64,000 bases of DNA from JAAUTT01 sp038213375 (GTDB lineage Bacteria > Bacteroidota > Bacteroidia > Bacteroidales > JAAUTT01), in assembly GCA_038213375.1 (NCBI GenBank), contig JBBQTB010000011.1, positions 62,001-126,000 on the forward strand, given 5' to 3'. Each line of letters begins with the position of its first letter. Position 1 is the first letter of the stretch. The position numbers and the translations under genes are program-made. The notes below the pieces were generated by a model. The model saw only the letters and a program-made list of their open reading frames with translations, was not told where the DNA came from and did no database searches. Positions 51,913-60,760 of the stretch are shown piece by piece.

Positions 51913-54900
51913 TTATTGTTGTGTTGGTGCAAACGATCTCATATACCCTTGGAAAACTACATTTATTTTATCTTTTAAAGGTGTTTGACCATTAGCGTCG
52001 GTTATACGAACAAGCTCATTTAAAACCTGCATATTAACTCTTTTTTCATAATCAATTCCTTCTGCAAATTTTCCACGAAGCCTGAAATAATATTTCAGTT
52101 CTTCATCGGTGCTTGCTAAAAGTTTATCTACAAGAGTATTAGCTTTATCTATCAATTTAACATTGTAAAATTGTTCCACCAATGGCAAAGCCCAATAGTT
52201 GAGAGGAATTCTATCGATAGGCATCACTTCGAGGCATTTATTTAAAACCACCTTGGCCGAATCAATTTTATTTTCTTTTACAAGAGCTTCTGCTAAACGA
52301 GCGAAATTATTCCTGAAATTCGACAGCATACGCATGTTATTCTCATCGAGGTAAACTTTCGGATTGGCTATTCCACCCCAAACGAATTTATTGATCAAAT
52401 TATTGTAAAGAATTTCAGTATCAATGCTTCCATTTTGGAGATCATTTCGTTCCGTGGATTCGATTGGCACAATCTTATAAGCCAGTCCCTGTAACTGAAA
52501 ATATTTTTCGAGACCCAGGTAGTTTTCGTCAGGAACTGTTGTAGCAAAATACATCGGCCTTTTCCAGTTGTTGTGAGCCATCATATCAAGCACCATCATA
52601 TCGTTCTTATAAATTGACGTACGTTTTTTTAATTCCCATTTCATTTCAGGAACGATCAATTTAGCCAGTTTAGGAGCCACCACATGGTTGGCCATCACAA
52701 CCGACGAATCAATCTTAATGCTGAACTTTTTAGCTGGCAGGTATTCTATTCTTTCACGATAATTTGGTAATGTTTTAGTTATGATAGAATCGCTGGCAAC
52801 AAAATCCATCACATCCTTCAGATCGGCGTAATTGTTAACACGATCCACAATATATAATACATCTCGCGTACCCGTCTGGTATTTTTCTTTTTTCATTGAA
52901 AGTGGCAAAGATTCCGATTCATATACTTTTCGCTGCATTTGCTCGATGTACCAATCAGCGCCCAGGTAACTAAGATTCACCACCCTTACATCGGTGCGGA
53001 TATTTTCCACTTCCTGAGCATACCATAGAGGAAAAGTGTCATTATCGCCATTGGTAAACAAAATAGCGTTCGGTTCACAAGAGTTTAGATAATCGTAAGC
53101 AAAATCCCTGCAGGTATATCGATGCGACCGATCGTGGTCATCCCAGTTTTGATTGGCCATTATACCTGGTACTAACCCAAGCGTGAATATGGTAATTAAA
53201 ATTCCCGCAACAACCCCATTCATTCTTTTCTTTAGCATATCAATGAGGGCCATTACCCCTAACCCAATCCAAATAGCGTAAGCATAAAATGAACCGGCAT
53301 AAGCATAGTCGCGTTCACGAGGTTCCATTGGCTTTTGATTCAGATAGAGTAGAATAGCGATGCCAGTCATAAAAAACAGTAGTGAAACAACCCAGAAATC
53401 CTTCTGGTTTTTTTGGTAGTGGAACATCAACCCAATTAAACCAAGGATGAAAGGCAACATATAGTATTTATTCCGTGCCTGATTATCTTTTAATGAGGCA
53501 GGAAGCTTATCTTGCGGACCGAGTCTAAACTCATCAATAAAATTAATCCCGGTAATCCAGTTTCCTTTTAAAATACCTCCATGCCCTTGAATATCGTTTT
53601 GACGGCCTGAGAAATTCCACATAAAATATCTAAAATACATATAACCTATCTGATATTTAAAGAAAAATGTCAGATTCTCAACGAAAGTTGGCTTAATTAA
53701 TGTGGTTGGTTCTCCTTGTTCGTTTGTACTTTGAATTTTTGTTCCCTTGATATTTGCCCATTCCTGATAGTTTTTGGCATGCTCGCGGCTATACATACGA
53801 GGGAAAATGGTGCAAAATGCCGGATCGTAAACATATTCAGGTCGATGGTAAATTTCTTTATACTTTCCTGTTTTTACATCCTGAATATAAACAGGCGAGC
53901 CTTCTTTTACCTCCTTGATCGGTGCATTATAGTATGGACCATACAACAAAGGCCTGTCGCCATATTGCTCACGGTTAAGGTATGAGAGGAGATTGAAAAG
54001 GTTCGAGGGGTTGTTTTCATTCAAAGGAGTATTGGCATACGACCTGATCAGAATTGTGGCGTAAGATGAATATCCCAAAAGAATGACAGCCAAAGCAAGC
54101 AAAATGGTATTCCACATAACTTTTCCTTTTTTTGCAGTATACCATAAACCAAATATTACTGCACTAATCAACAAAATCAGGTATATGGCAAATCCGGAAG
54201 AGAATGGAAAGCTCAACACATTCACAAAGAATAGCTCAAACCAGGTTGCAACTGTAAAAGTACCCTGGATAACGCCATACATAATCACCCCCAGAATAAA
54301 AATTCCTGATAATAATGCAATTATCACTCCATTTCTGGTAACGGTATATTTCTTAAAATAATAGATCATTACAATGGCAGGTATAGCCAAAAGGTTTAAT
54401 AAGTGAACACCTATTGACAAACCCATTAGATAAGCAATCAAAATAATCCAGCGGTTGGCGTATTTTTCATTTGCCTCATTCTCCCATTTTAATATTACCC
54501 AAAATACGATAGCGGTATAAAAAGATGATGATGCATACACTTCGCCTTCCACAGCTGAGAACCAAAAGGAATCGGAGAATGTATATGCTAAGGCTCCTAC
54601 AACACCGCTACCAATAATTGAGATAACTTCTGCCAGTGTATATTCCGTTTTATTTCCAACTATTTTACGGGCAAGATGAGTAATACTCCAAAAGAGGAAA
54701 AGTATGGTAAAACCACTACAAAGTGCTGAATATACATTGATGGTAATAGGAATGGCGGTAACATTGCTACCGGCAAACAAGGTTGCAATCCGTCCGAGAA
54801 GCATAAATAATGGCGCACCCGGGGGATGACCCACTTCAAGTTTCAACGCTGTGGCAATAAATTCACCACAATCCCAAAAACTAGCCGTCGGCTCAATGGT

Positions 54901-54978
54901 CAAAATGTATACCGCACTGGCTATTATTCCTATAATCCATCCGGCAATAACATTAATTTTTTTGAAGTTGTTTATCAT
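51913..54978 (-). CDS. DUF2723 membrane protein, GT-C glycosyltransferase-like
   Basis: The 1021-residue protein has about eleven membrane segments in the first 600 residues. The N-terminus (GWIIGIIASAVYILTIEPTA, then FWDCGEFIATA with acidic residues in a periplasmic loop) matches DUF2723/PMT-like proteins. These transfer sugars from lipid donors to proteins or glycans outside the membrane. A soluble region of about 400 residues (FTNGDNDTFPLWYAQE) follows, with TPR-like repeats near the C-terminus. It is common in Bacteroidota. The substrate is unknown. Confidence 0.85.
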   Translation of the reverse strand: MINNFKKINVIAGWIIGIIASAVYILTIEPTASFWDCGEFIATALKLEVGHPPGAPLFMLLGRIATLFAGSNVTAIPITINVYSALCSGFTILFLFWSITHLARKIVGNKTEYTLAEVISIIGSGVVGALAYTFSDSFWFSAVEGEVYASSSFYTAIVFWVILKWENEANEKYANRWIILIAYLMGLSIGVHLLNLLAIPAIVMIYYFKKYTVTRNGVIIALLSGIFILGVIMYGVIQGTFTVATWFELFFVNVLSFPFSSGFAIYLILLISAVIFGLWYTAKKGKVMWNTILLALAVILLGYSSYATILIRSYANTPLNENNPSNLFNLLSYLNREQYGDRPLLYGPYYNAPIKEVKEGSPVYIQDVKTGKYKEIYHRPEYVYDPAFCTIFPRMYSREHAKNYQEWANIKGTKIQSTNEQGEPTTLIKPTFVENLTFFFKYQIGYMYFRYFMWNFSGRQNDIQGHGGILKGNWITGINFIDEFRLGPQDKLPASLKDNQARNKYYMLPFILGLIGLMFHYQKNQKDFWVVSLLFFMTGIAILLYLNQKPMEPRERDYAYAGSFYAYAIWIGLGVMALIDMLKKRMNGVVAGILITIFTLGLVPGIMANQNWDDHDRSHRYTCRDFAYDYLNSCEPNAILFTNGDNDTFPLWYAQEVENIRTDVRVVNLSYLGADWYIEQMQRKVYESESLPLSMKKEKYQTGTRDVLYIVDRVNNYADLKDVMDFVASDSIITKTLPNYRERIEYLPAKKFSIKIDSSVVMANHVVAPKLAKLIVPEMKWELKKRTSIYKNDMMVLDMMAHNNWKRPMYFATTVPDENYLGLEKYFQLQGLAYKIVPIESTERNDLQNGSIDTEILYNNLINKFVWGGIANPKVYLDENNMRMLSNFRNNFARLAEALVKENKIDSAKVVLNKCLEVMPIDRIPLNYWALPLVEQFYNVKLIDKANTLVDKLLASTDEELKYYFRLRGKFAEGIDYEKRVNMQVLNELVRITDANGQTPLKDKINVVFQGYMRSFAPTQQ

Positions 54979-55137
54979 ATAATGATTTGTTTTTTAATGT
55001 ATGATGCAACCACAAATGAGTTTATTATCATTTTGTTATGTTTTCGGTTTTCAAAACTTATGGGTTTCATCGGAAAATTTAAACGTGGTGATGCTTTTAT
55101 TGGATTTTAAAAATTTATCAAAGAAAGGTAAAATTTG

Positions 55138-55168
55138 TTGATTTTAGAACGACCCTATTTTATTTTTG
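55138..55168 (+). promoter_or_regulatory. Bacteroidota-type promoter
   Basis: TTG at 55138-55140, 20 bp, then TATTTTTG at 55161-55168 matches the -33/-7 consensus. The ATG at 55233 is 65 bp downstream. Confidence 0.65.
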
Positions 55169-55232
55169 TAGAAGGGTTATTGAAATAGTTCTTATTTCCT
55201 TATGTTTGTATTGTCTTTTTTGTTAGAATGAT

Positions 55233-56348
55233 ATGCGCGTATTTTTCATTTTTCTGTTCCTTACAATTTTTTCTGTTTCTGTTAAATCTCAATTACCTAT
55301 TGATTTTGCAGTTGAAAATTTTTTTTCGCCAGCTGATAGCCAGAAAATTTCGTTACATTTTACAAATCGAAGTTTCTTCAAGAACAACGAATATTTCAAC
55401 ACGTTATACGAAGGTGCAACATACCCGGGATTTCAGGTTGAACCTACGCTGGTATATAATCCGGGACCAACAACGCGAATTGAAGCTGGTGTCAGACTTT
55501 TAAAATATTTTGGACGGGATGGGATTTACCGGATTGAACCTGTATTTCGATTTCAATATCAACCTGTCCCTTATTTCCAGACTATTCTTGGAACACTCTA
55601 TGGTGGCAGTAATCATGGCCTGATAGAACCTTTGTACCGGTGGGAGAAAAACTATACCGATCCAACCGAGAATGGAGTTCAATTCCTTTTTAAAACAAAG
55701 CAGGTCAAAGCAGATATCTGGCTCGACTGGGAAAAATTTATTCTACCCAATGACCCATTTCAGGAGGAGCTCACCTATGGTACTACTTTTATTTGGAATC
55801 TGTTGCCAGATGATCGAAAATTCAACATTTCCATACCATTCCAAACTCTTATAAATCATCATGGAGGCCAAAGCCTTTCAGTGGATATTCCACTTCGGAC
55901 TATTTTTGATTTTGCATCTGGTATCAAGACTTCGTTTTATCCAAAAAGCGGAAAAATTAGGGAACTGAATTTTGAATTCTGGTATATGGGCTATAAAGAT
56001 ATGTCGCCCCAAAAATTGCAAGCATTCCGGGAAGGGTATGCGATCTATCCCCGTGCTGAAATTTATGTGTCCAATTTTATCTTCCAAGCGGGGTATTTCC
56101 ATGGAGATATGTTTATATCACCCAAAGGAGAAACGCTTTTTCATAGTGCATTAATTCCTTTTAACGACGAAAAACGACCCATTCGCGATTTGGCTACTTT
56201 TAAACTGGCTTTCCGTAAACAAATTGATAAAGGAATAGCTTTATCCACTTATTTTGAAACCTATAAGGATCTCTCTATTAGCCAAACTGATTATTGTTAT
56301 GGACTGCAATTGACAATAGACAAAACGTTTTTTATCAGGAAACTTTGA
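55233..56348 (+). CDS. Outer-membrane beta-barrel candidate
   Basis: The 371-residue protein has a signal peptide (MRVFFIFLFLTIFSVSVKSQ) and no other membrane helix. The sequence alternates aromatic and polar residues in amphipathic strands (RIEPVFRFQYQPVPYFQTIL, GLQLTIDKTFFIRKL at the C-terminus) with a terminal hydrophobic strand, as in outer-membrane barrels. I do not recognise a specific family. It is divergent from the DUF2723 gene with 254 bp between, and a consensus promoter precedes it. Confidence 0.7.
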   Translation: MRVFFIFLFLTIFSVSVKSQLPIDFAVENFFSPADSQKISLHFTNRSFFKNNEYFNTLYEGATYPGFQVEPTLVYNPGPTTRIEAGVRLLKYFGRDGIYRIEPVFRFQYQPVPYFQTILGTLYGGSNHGLIEPLYRWEKNYTDPTENGVQFLFKTKQVKADIWLDWEKFILPNDPFQEELTYGTTFIWNLLPDDRKFNISIPFQTLINHHGGQSLSVDIPLRTIFDFASGIKTSFYPKSGKIRELNFEFWYMGYKDMSPQKLQAFREGYAIYPRAEIYVSNFIFQAGYFHGDMFISPKGETLFHSALIPFNDEKRPIRDLATFKLAFRKQIDKGIALSTYFETYKDLSISQTDYCYGLQLTIDKTFFIRKL

Positions 56349-56459
56349 TAGTTATTAATACAACTATTAGTTCTTTAAAATTAAAAGGTAGAATTCGACT
56401 CCAAGCCATACTTTCTTTCACTTGTTGATCTGAACTCTGGGAAATTATAGATTATATAA

Positions 56460-56591
56460 CAATGTCGTTGACTTAAGGTTTTATCCTCCTAACCTTTCTT
56501 AAAAAGGAGGGCTAACTTGCGCAGTGCCAGACACAAGTTATGGCCCCTTTTTAAAGGGTTGAAGTTAATTTTGCTTAAGTCAACGACATTG
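56460..56591. repeat. 132-bp element with perfect 18-bp inverted ends (MITE-like)
   Basis: CAATGTCGTTGACTTAAG (56460-56477) is the exact complement of 56574-56591. The interior has further complementary pieces: CCTCC with GGAGG near 56487/56506, and TAACTTG (56513) with CAAGTTA (56534). It has no coding frame. It lies between convergent genes and could be a miniature transposable element or a structured RNA. Confidence 0.65.
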
Positions 56592-56618
56592 ACTAACCAA
56601 TAGTTGATTAATAGATTA

Positions 56619-58640
56619 TTATTCACTCACTAATGGGAATTCAGATATTCGTAATGTACTGCATCCATAAGGTATTAGAGTAATTTCCTCAATTTCCTTT
56701 TCTGTTTGCTGTCCATATTGAATACTAAAAGGGATTGGTCCTGTTGATTGGTTATACAGTTCCCAGTTTTTCATTTTTTTAGCTTTGGCTCTTATTTCGA
56801 CTGGTGCATTTTCGAGATTCCATGGAAAATTGGATTTGATTTCTTTTTTGGTGAAGATAAACATCTCGTCAACTTTTTCGGCAGAGACGTTCAATAAGCC
56901 ATAATTCCAAGGAGTAGTAGGACGAACTTCGAAAAAAGACGAGCCATAATCTATGGAGTCTTGTGTATTTTTAACTTTTTCCCATTTCTCACCAATTTTC
57001 AAGGCATAAGTCAACGGACCCCTTTCAATGGCGGCAGAATTTTCGTACCAATGTGTAAGGAAAGTTTTCATAGGTAATACCAACTCCACCTTATCTCCAT
57101 TTTTCCATTCCCTGCGGACGATCAGAATTGAATCGCCTTTACATTTGCAGGTTTCTTTTCCATTGATTATGACTAAAGCTTTCTGACACCAGGCAGGTAC
57201 CCGAAGATGAAACGGAAAATTTAACGATGTTTTATTAAATGAAACCGTAAATGTAATTTTATCATCGAAAGGATAGGTAGTGTTTTCTTCGATGGATACT
57301 TCGGTTCCATCAGCAACCTTTGCCTTCACATGACTTGGGGCATATACCAAGGCTGCAATACCTCCATCGGGAGTGGCATACCAAAGGTTTTGGGTGAACT
57401 TTGGCCAACCCTGGTGCATGTTCGAAGTACAACAAGGATAACCGGATAAAAGTCCAAAACAAACATCGGTACCATTGTGATCTACACTAAAGTTGCGTGG
57501 ATGGCGCGAAATCATTACCTGATTGGGCTGCTGAAAATACTGACGTGCCATGTAATCGTCGGTAGTCTGGGTTGGCAAAGCATTAAAGGCTATTTTCTCG
57601 AGATGGTCGGCATAGGTAACATCGCCGGTAATGGGAAGAATGCTTTCGAGCGTAAACATCATTTCAACAGCAGAACACAATTCTGATCCATTGGTTGGAT
57701 AGTTGTTCCGGATGTTTTCGTCTCCACCATAGAGTCCCTGGGGCTGCCCCATGTATTTTTGGATGTCTGAAAATCCCTTCCTTATAGCCTCAGAATACTT
57801 TTTATCAGGATGTTGCTGATAATAAAGCAATGGTTCCTTCATTCCCTGGGCCAGGTTAACACAATGCATATTGCCTTGTGTGGAAATCATATCAGAATTC
57901 AGAAACATATTGGTAAAATCGAAGGTTTGTTTGTGAAGAATATCTGCCAAATCGAGTAGAAATTTATCACCTGTTAGGTTGTAAAGCCAATACACTTCAA
58001 GAAGGTTATCACCTCCACGGTATCGTGCCCAAAAGGTCCAATGGTCAAGCGGGTTCTTAGGTAATTCCTGAAGCTGGTAACGAAAATAATTGGTCATTAG
58101 TTTAATGACTCTTTGATCGCCGGTAGCAGAATAATATTGTTTCAATATTTTCAGAACCACCATTTTTGGCCACCAATCGCCGCAATTATCACGCTGAACA
58201 CCTGGCTCATACGGGTAATCTTTGGAAGGTCCAAAATAACCATCAGGCCGTTGACTGTTTATAGCCCATTCTACCCATGGTTTTACTTTGGCTTTAAGTT
58301 CGGCATCATCCAAAATATACGCCAGCGGCAAAAGACCATCAATCCAGTATGGGCCACGTTCCCATTGGTCACCATCGCCGCCAAGCCAACCATTGCGTTT
58401 ACCCATTACCAACGGATAAAGTTTGTCAAGATGACCCGATGCCCCATTTTTTTGGCGAACTAACATTTCCTTTAGCCAGCCATCGGCTTTTATAGTTCCC
58501 AGTGGCAGTTCTATGTAAGGGTTTGTTACCAATGGCGCGCGATTTTTTACGTAATTAATGCTATTAGTATTTTTTTGTGCCCATATCCATGTCGACCAGC
58601 AAATGGTCATCAGGAAAAGTAAGAATTTACAATGATTCAT
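56619..58640 (-). CDS. DUF1680/GH127-type beta-L-arabinofuranosidase-like protein
   Basis: The 673-residue exported protein has a signal peptide (MNHCKFLLFLMTICWSTWIWA). The (alpha/alpha)6 barrel core shows GERGPYW-type and RDNCGDWWPKMV segments. Zinc-site residues of the GH127 fold appear as ELC in NGSELCSAVEMM and CC in GYPCCTSNMHQG. A C-terminal beta domain follows (FHLRVPAWCQKALVIINGKE). It likely removes L-arabinofuranose or a related furanose from plant glycans. Exact family (GH127, GH137, GH146) not decided. Confidence 0.8.
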   Translation of the reverse strand: MNHCKFLLFLMTICWSTWIWAQKNTNSINYVKNRAPLVTNPYIELPLGTIKADGWLKEMLVRQKNGASGHLDKLYPLVMGKRNGWLGGDGDQWERGPYWIDGLLPLAYILDDAELKAKVKPWVEWAINSQRPDGYFGPSKDYPYEPGVQRDNCGDWWPKMVVLKILKQYYSATGDQRVIKLMTNYFRYQLQELPKNPLDHWTFWARYRGGDNLLEVYWLYNLTGDKFLLDLADILHKQTFDFTNMFLNSDMISTQGNMHCVNLAQGMKEPLLYYQQHPDKKYSEAIRKGFSDIQKYMGQPQGLYGGDENIRNNYPTNGSELCSAVEMMFTLESILPITGDVTYADHLEKIAFNALPTQTTDDYMARQYFQQPNQVMISRHPRNFSVDHNGTDVCFGLLSGYPCCTSNMHQGWPKFTQNLWYATPDGGIAALVYAPSHVKAKVADGTEVSIEENTTYPFDDKITFTVSFNKTSLNFPFHLRVPAWCQKALVIINGKETCKCKGDSILIVRREWKNGDKVELVLPMKTFLTHWYENSAAIERGPLTYALKIGEKWEKVKNTQDSIDYGSSFFEVRPTTPWNYGLLNVSAEKVDEMFIFTKKEIKSNFPWNLENAPVEIRAKAKKMKNWELYNQSTGPIPFSIQYGQQTEKEIEEITLIPYGCSTLRISEFPLVSE

Positions 58641-58726
58641 AATTAATCTTTTAGGTTATTATTGTTTGTTCGTGATACATAGCGAAACTATAGTAATACG
58701 AATTGTTTTGATCAAAAAACTGCTAG

Positions 58727-60673
58727 TTAAGGAATATGTGTCAACGAATTAATTTTTTCAAGAAGCTCGAGGGTATTTTTGTTAGTTTTATCCAAAAACA
58801 ATGCTTTTTCGGCATAATACTTGGATACATCTACATTCTGCATTTTAAAATTATTCAATGAAATTTGAATGAGCAAATCTATATTGGCAGAATCGGTTAA
58901 TAATTTGGTTTTTAAAATAATCACCTCAGTAGTTAACGACTTGACAATAGAGTAATTGACTTTTGACGAATTGTTTTGAACTAGATAATTCAGATAACCC
59001 AAAGCCTTTGCCGGTTCATCCGTCTTTAAATAAAGGATAGCGATATCCTGAGCAGACTCCATTGAAGGAAGTAGTTTAAATGCATGTTGATAATAAACTT
59101 TAGCCTTTTCGTATCGATGCAGATTCATACAAAACTTACCTGCATAAGACATAAATGTAGCATCGTTTGAAAATTGCAAGGCAGTTGATTCAGCCACCTT
59201 TGTAGCATTGATATAATCATTTTTGCTCAAATAAAAATTCATCAGTTTGGGCATGGCTTCATTCCAACTTATCTTGTTGTTGAGTAAATCCATCGCCATT
59301 TTTTCTTCAAATGAAGTTAGTTTGCCTGCATCAAAGGTCTTTTTCTGGTTGAACGGCCAGGTTTCTTTTAAAATTGATATTTCAAAGGTGCCTTTTAGCG
59401 AATCGACTTTGGTGATAGGCATTTCACGAAGAAGCTTATCCAACGAAATTTCATCCTTCCAGGTTTGAGCAATTAAATGGTGTTGCTTGATGGATTGGTA
59501 GAAAGCCTCGGACATCAATCCATACCCAAAAATATTAGGATGGACATGCTCCAATAGTGTTTCATTGCCAAGAATGCCATGAGGAGAATGGTCTTCAAAT
59601 ATTTTTTTAGTATCTACCTGATATACTGCTGGATATTTATGAAACAAATTCTCAATTACCTGATTCATTGCTTCCGGTGCACGAAAACGCAGCATATCGA
59701 AGTCTTTAGCTTTTATAAAAAGCTTTTTGGCCTTTTCGAAATTTTTATTTTCATATGCCTTTTCAGCTAAAGAGTATTGTATTTCGGCCGAAGAAGAGCT
59801 GTCTGTTTTTGAACTAATAAATGGTTTCAAATTTTTTACATTACAAACCAGGGTACTGATAAAAACAGGTATTTTTTGTTTGGATAACACCTCGCATATT
59901 GCCTTCATGTTCGTGGCGAATTGTTGTATTCCACGATTATACAAATCCGAATTGAACGGAATTTCCTGCTTCGCGGCCATGCGCTTCATCAAGGTTTCAC
60001 GAGTGTTTATCTGTTGGCCGATTAACGATTTTTTAATGCCGGAAAGGCCATTTCCAAAAAGCTGGACAAGTCTCAATGATCGTAAATGCAATGCGGTTTG
60101 GATAAGAAATCGGTTATTACCGAGTCGCGATGTTGACCCAACGCCTAAGGTTCCGTAATATTCATTTTGTCCGCAATAAATAAAAACCGCATCCGGCTCA
60201 TATACCGCAAGCTCTTTGGCAAAGCCAAGTACCGTATATGAGTTTACTGCTGTTAACGACAAGTTAATTATTTCAAACTCTTTTTCAGGAAAGGTATGCA
60301 TTAATCGATACAACAAAAATCGATGAAACGAGACATTGTACATATAAGGATACCCCAGCGTGGTCGACTCTCCCAATACAAAAATCCGAAATGTTTCGGG
60401 AGATTTGTGTTTTCTGAACGATTCGTATGCGCCAATAGTCGCATTCTCTTCGGTTGCAAAATAGCGTTTGGAGGCATATGGGTTCATTACCAAATACCCG
60501 TTATTTTTTTCGTCTTGTACAAATAAACGTAAATCGTGACCGTAACCAAAAAATCTCAACCCTACTTCAAAAAGAAATAAAAAAACAAAAGGCAATAGAA
60601 TGGCTATTACCCAAAATACAACCGTTTTATTTCTTCCTAGGTTTGTTAAGGATCTATGCTTCGGAACTCCCAT
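58727..60673 (-). CDS. Membrane-anchored SGNH hydrolase with TPR domain
   Basis: The 648-residue protein has a single N-terminal membrane segment (VFWVIAILLPFVFLFLFEVG). The SGNH core has FVLGESTTLGYPY (Ser in the GES block), YCGQNEYYG (Gly/Asn) and LEHVHPNIFGYGLM (His). Residues about 430-648 form TPR-like helices (MSYAGKFCMNLHRYEKAKVY, AKALGYLNYLVQNNSSK). It may remove acyl groups from a glycan handled by the adjacent GH127-like enzymes. Confidence 0.78.
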   Translation of the reverse strand: MGVPKHRSLTNLGRNKTVVFWVIAILLPFVFLFLFEVGLRFFGYGHDLRLFVQDEKNNGYLVMNPYASKRYFATEENATIGAYESFRKHKSPETFRIFVLGESTTLGYPYMYNVSFHRFLLYRLMHTFPEKEFEIINLSLTAVNSYTVLGFAKELAVYEPDAVFIYCGQNEYYGTLGVGSTSRLGNNRFLIQTALHLRSLRLVQLFGNGLSGIKKSLIGQQINTRETLMKRMAAKQEIPFNSDLYNRGIQQFATNMKAICEVLSKQKIPVFISTLVCNVKNLKPFISSKTDSSSSAEIQYSLAEKAYENKNFEKAKKLFIKAKDFDMLRFRAPEAMNQVIENLFHKYPAVYQVDTKKIFEDHSPHGILGNETLLEHVHPNIFGYGLMSEAFYQSIKQHHLIAQTWKDEISLDKLLREMPITKVDSLKGTFEISILKETWPFNQKKTFDAGKLTSFEEKMAMDLLNNKISWNEAMPKLMNFYLSKNDYINATKVAESTALQFSNDATFMSYAGKFCMNLHRYEKAKVYYQHAFKLLPSMESAQDIAILYLKTDEPAKALGYLNYLVQNNSSKVNYSIVKSLTTEVIILKTKLLTDSANIDLLIQISLNNFKMQNVDVSKYYAEKALFLDKTNKNTLELLEKINSLTHIP

Positions 60674-60707
60674 TTACTTTCAATCAAGTTTTGGTTTGGT
60701 GTGATCA

Positions 60708-60740
60708 AACTCAGTCAGGATTCGCAATCCTGGCTGAGTT
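60708..60740 (-). terminator. Hairpin after the GH127 gene
   Basis: AACTCAGTCAGGATT (60708-60722) pairs with AATCCTGGCTGAGTT (60726-60740) across a 3-nt loop, with one G-T wobble. It lies 20 bp beyond the GH127 stop and ahead of the next gene. Confidence 0.7.
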
Positions 60741-60760
60741 ATCAACTATTTCTGATTTCT

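Noticed and set aside
51292..54978. Fused or broken genes at the deacetylase/DUF2723 boundary
   Set aside because: Both frames are complete and of family length, with normal 3-bp spacing.
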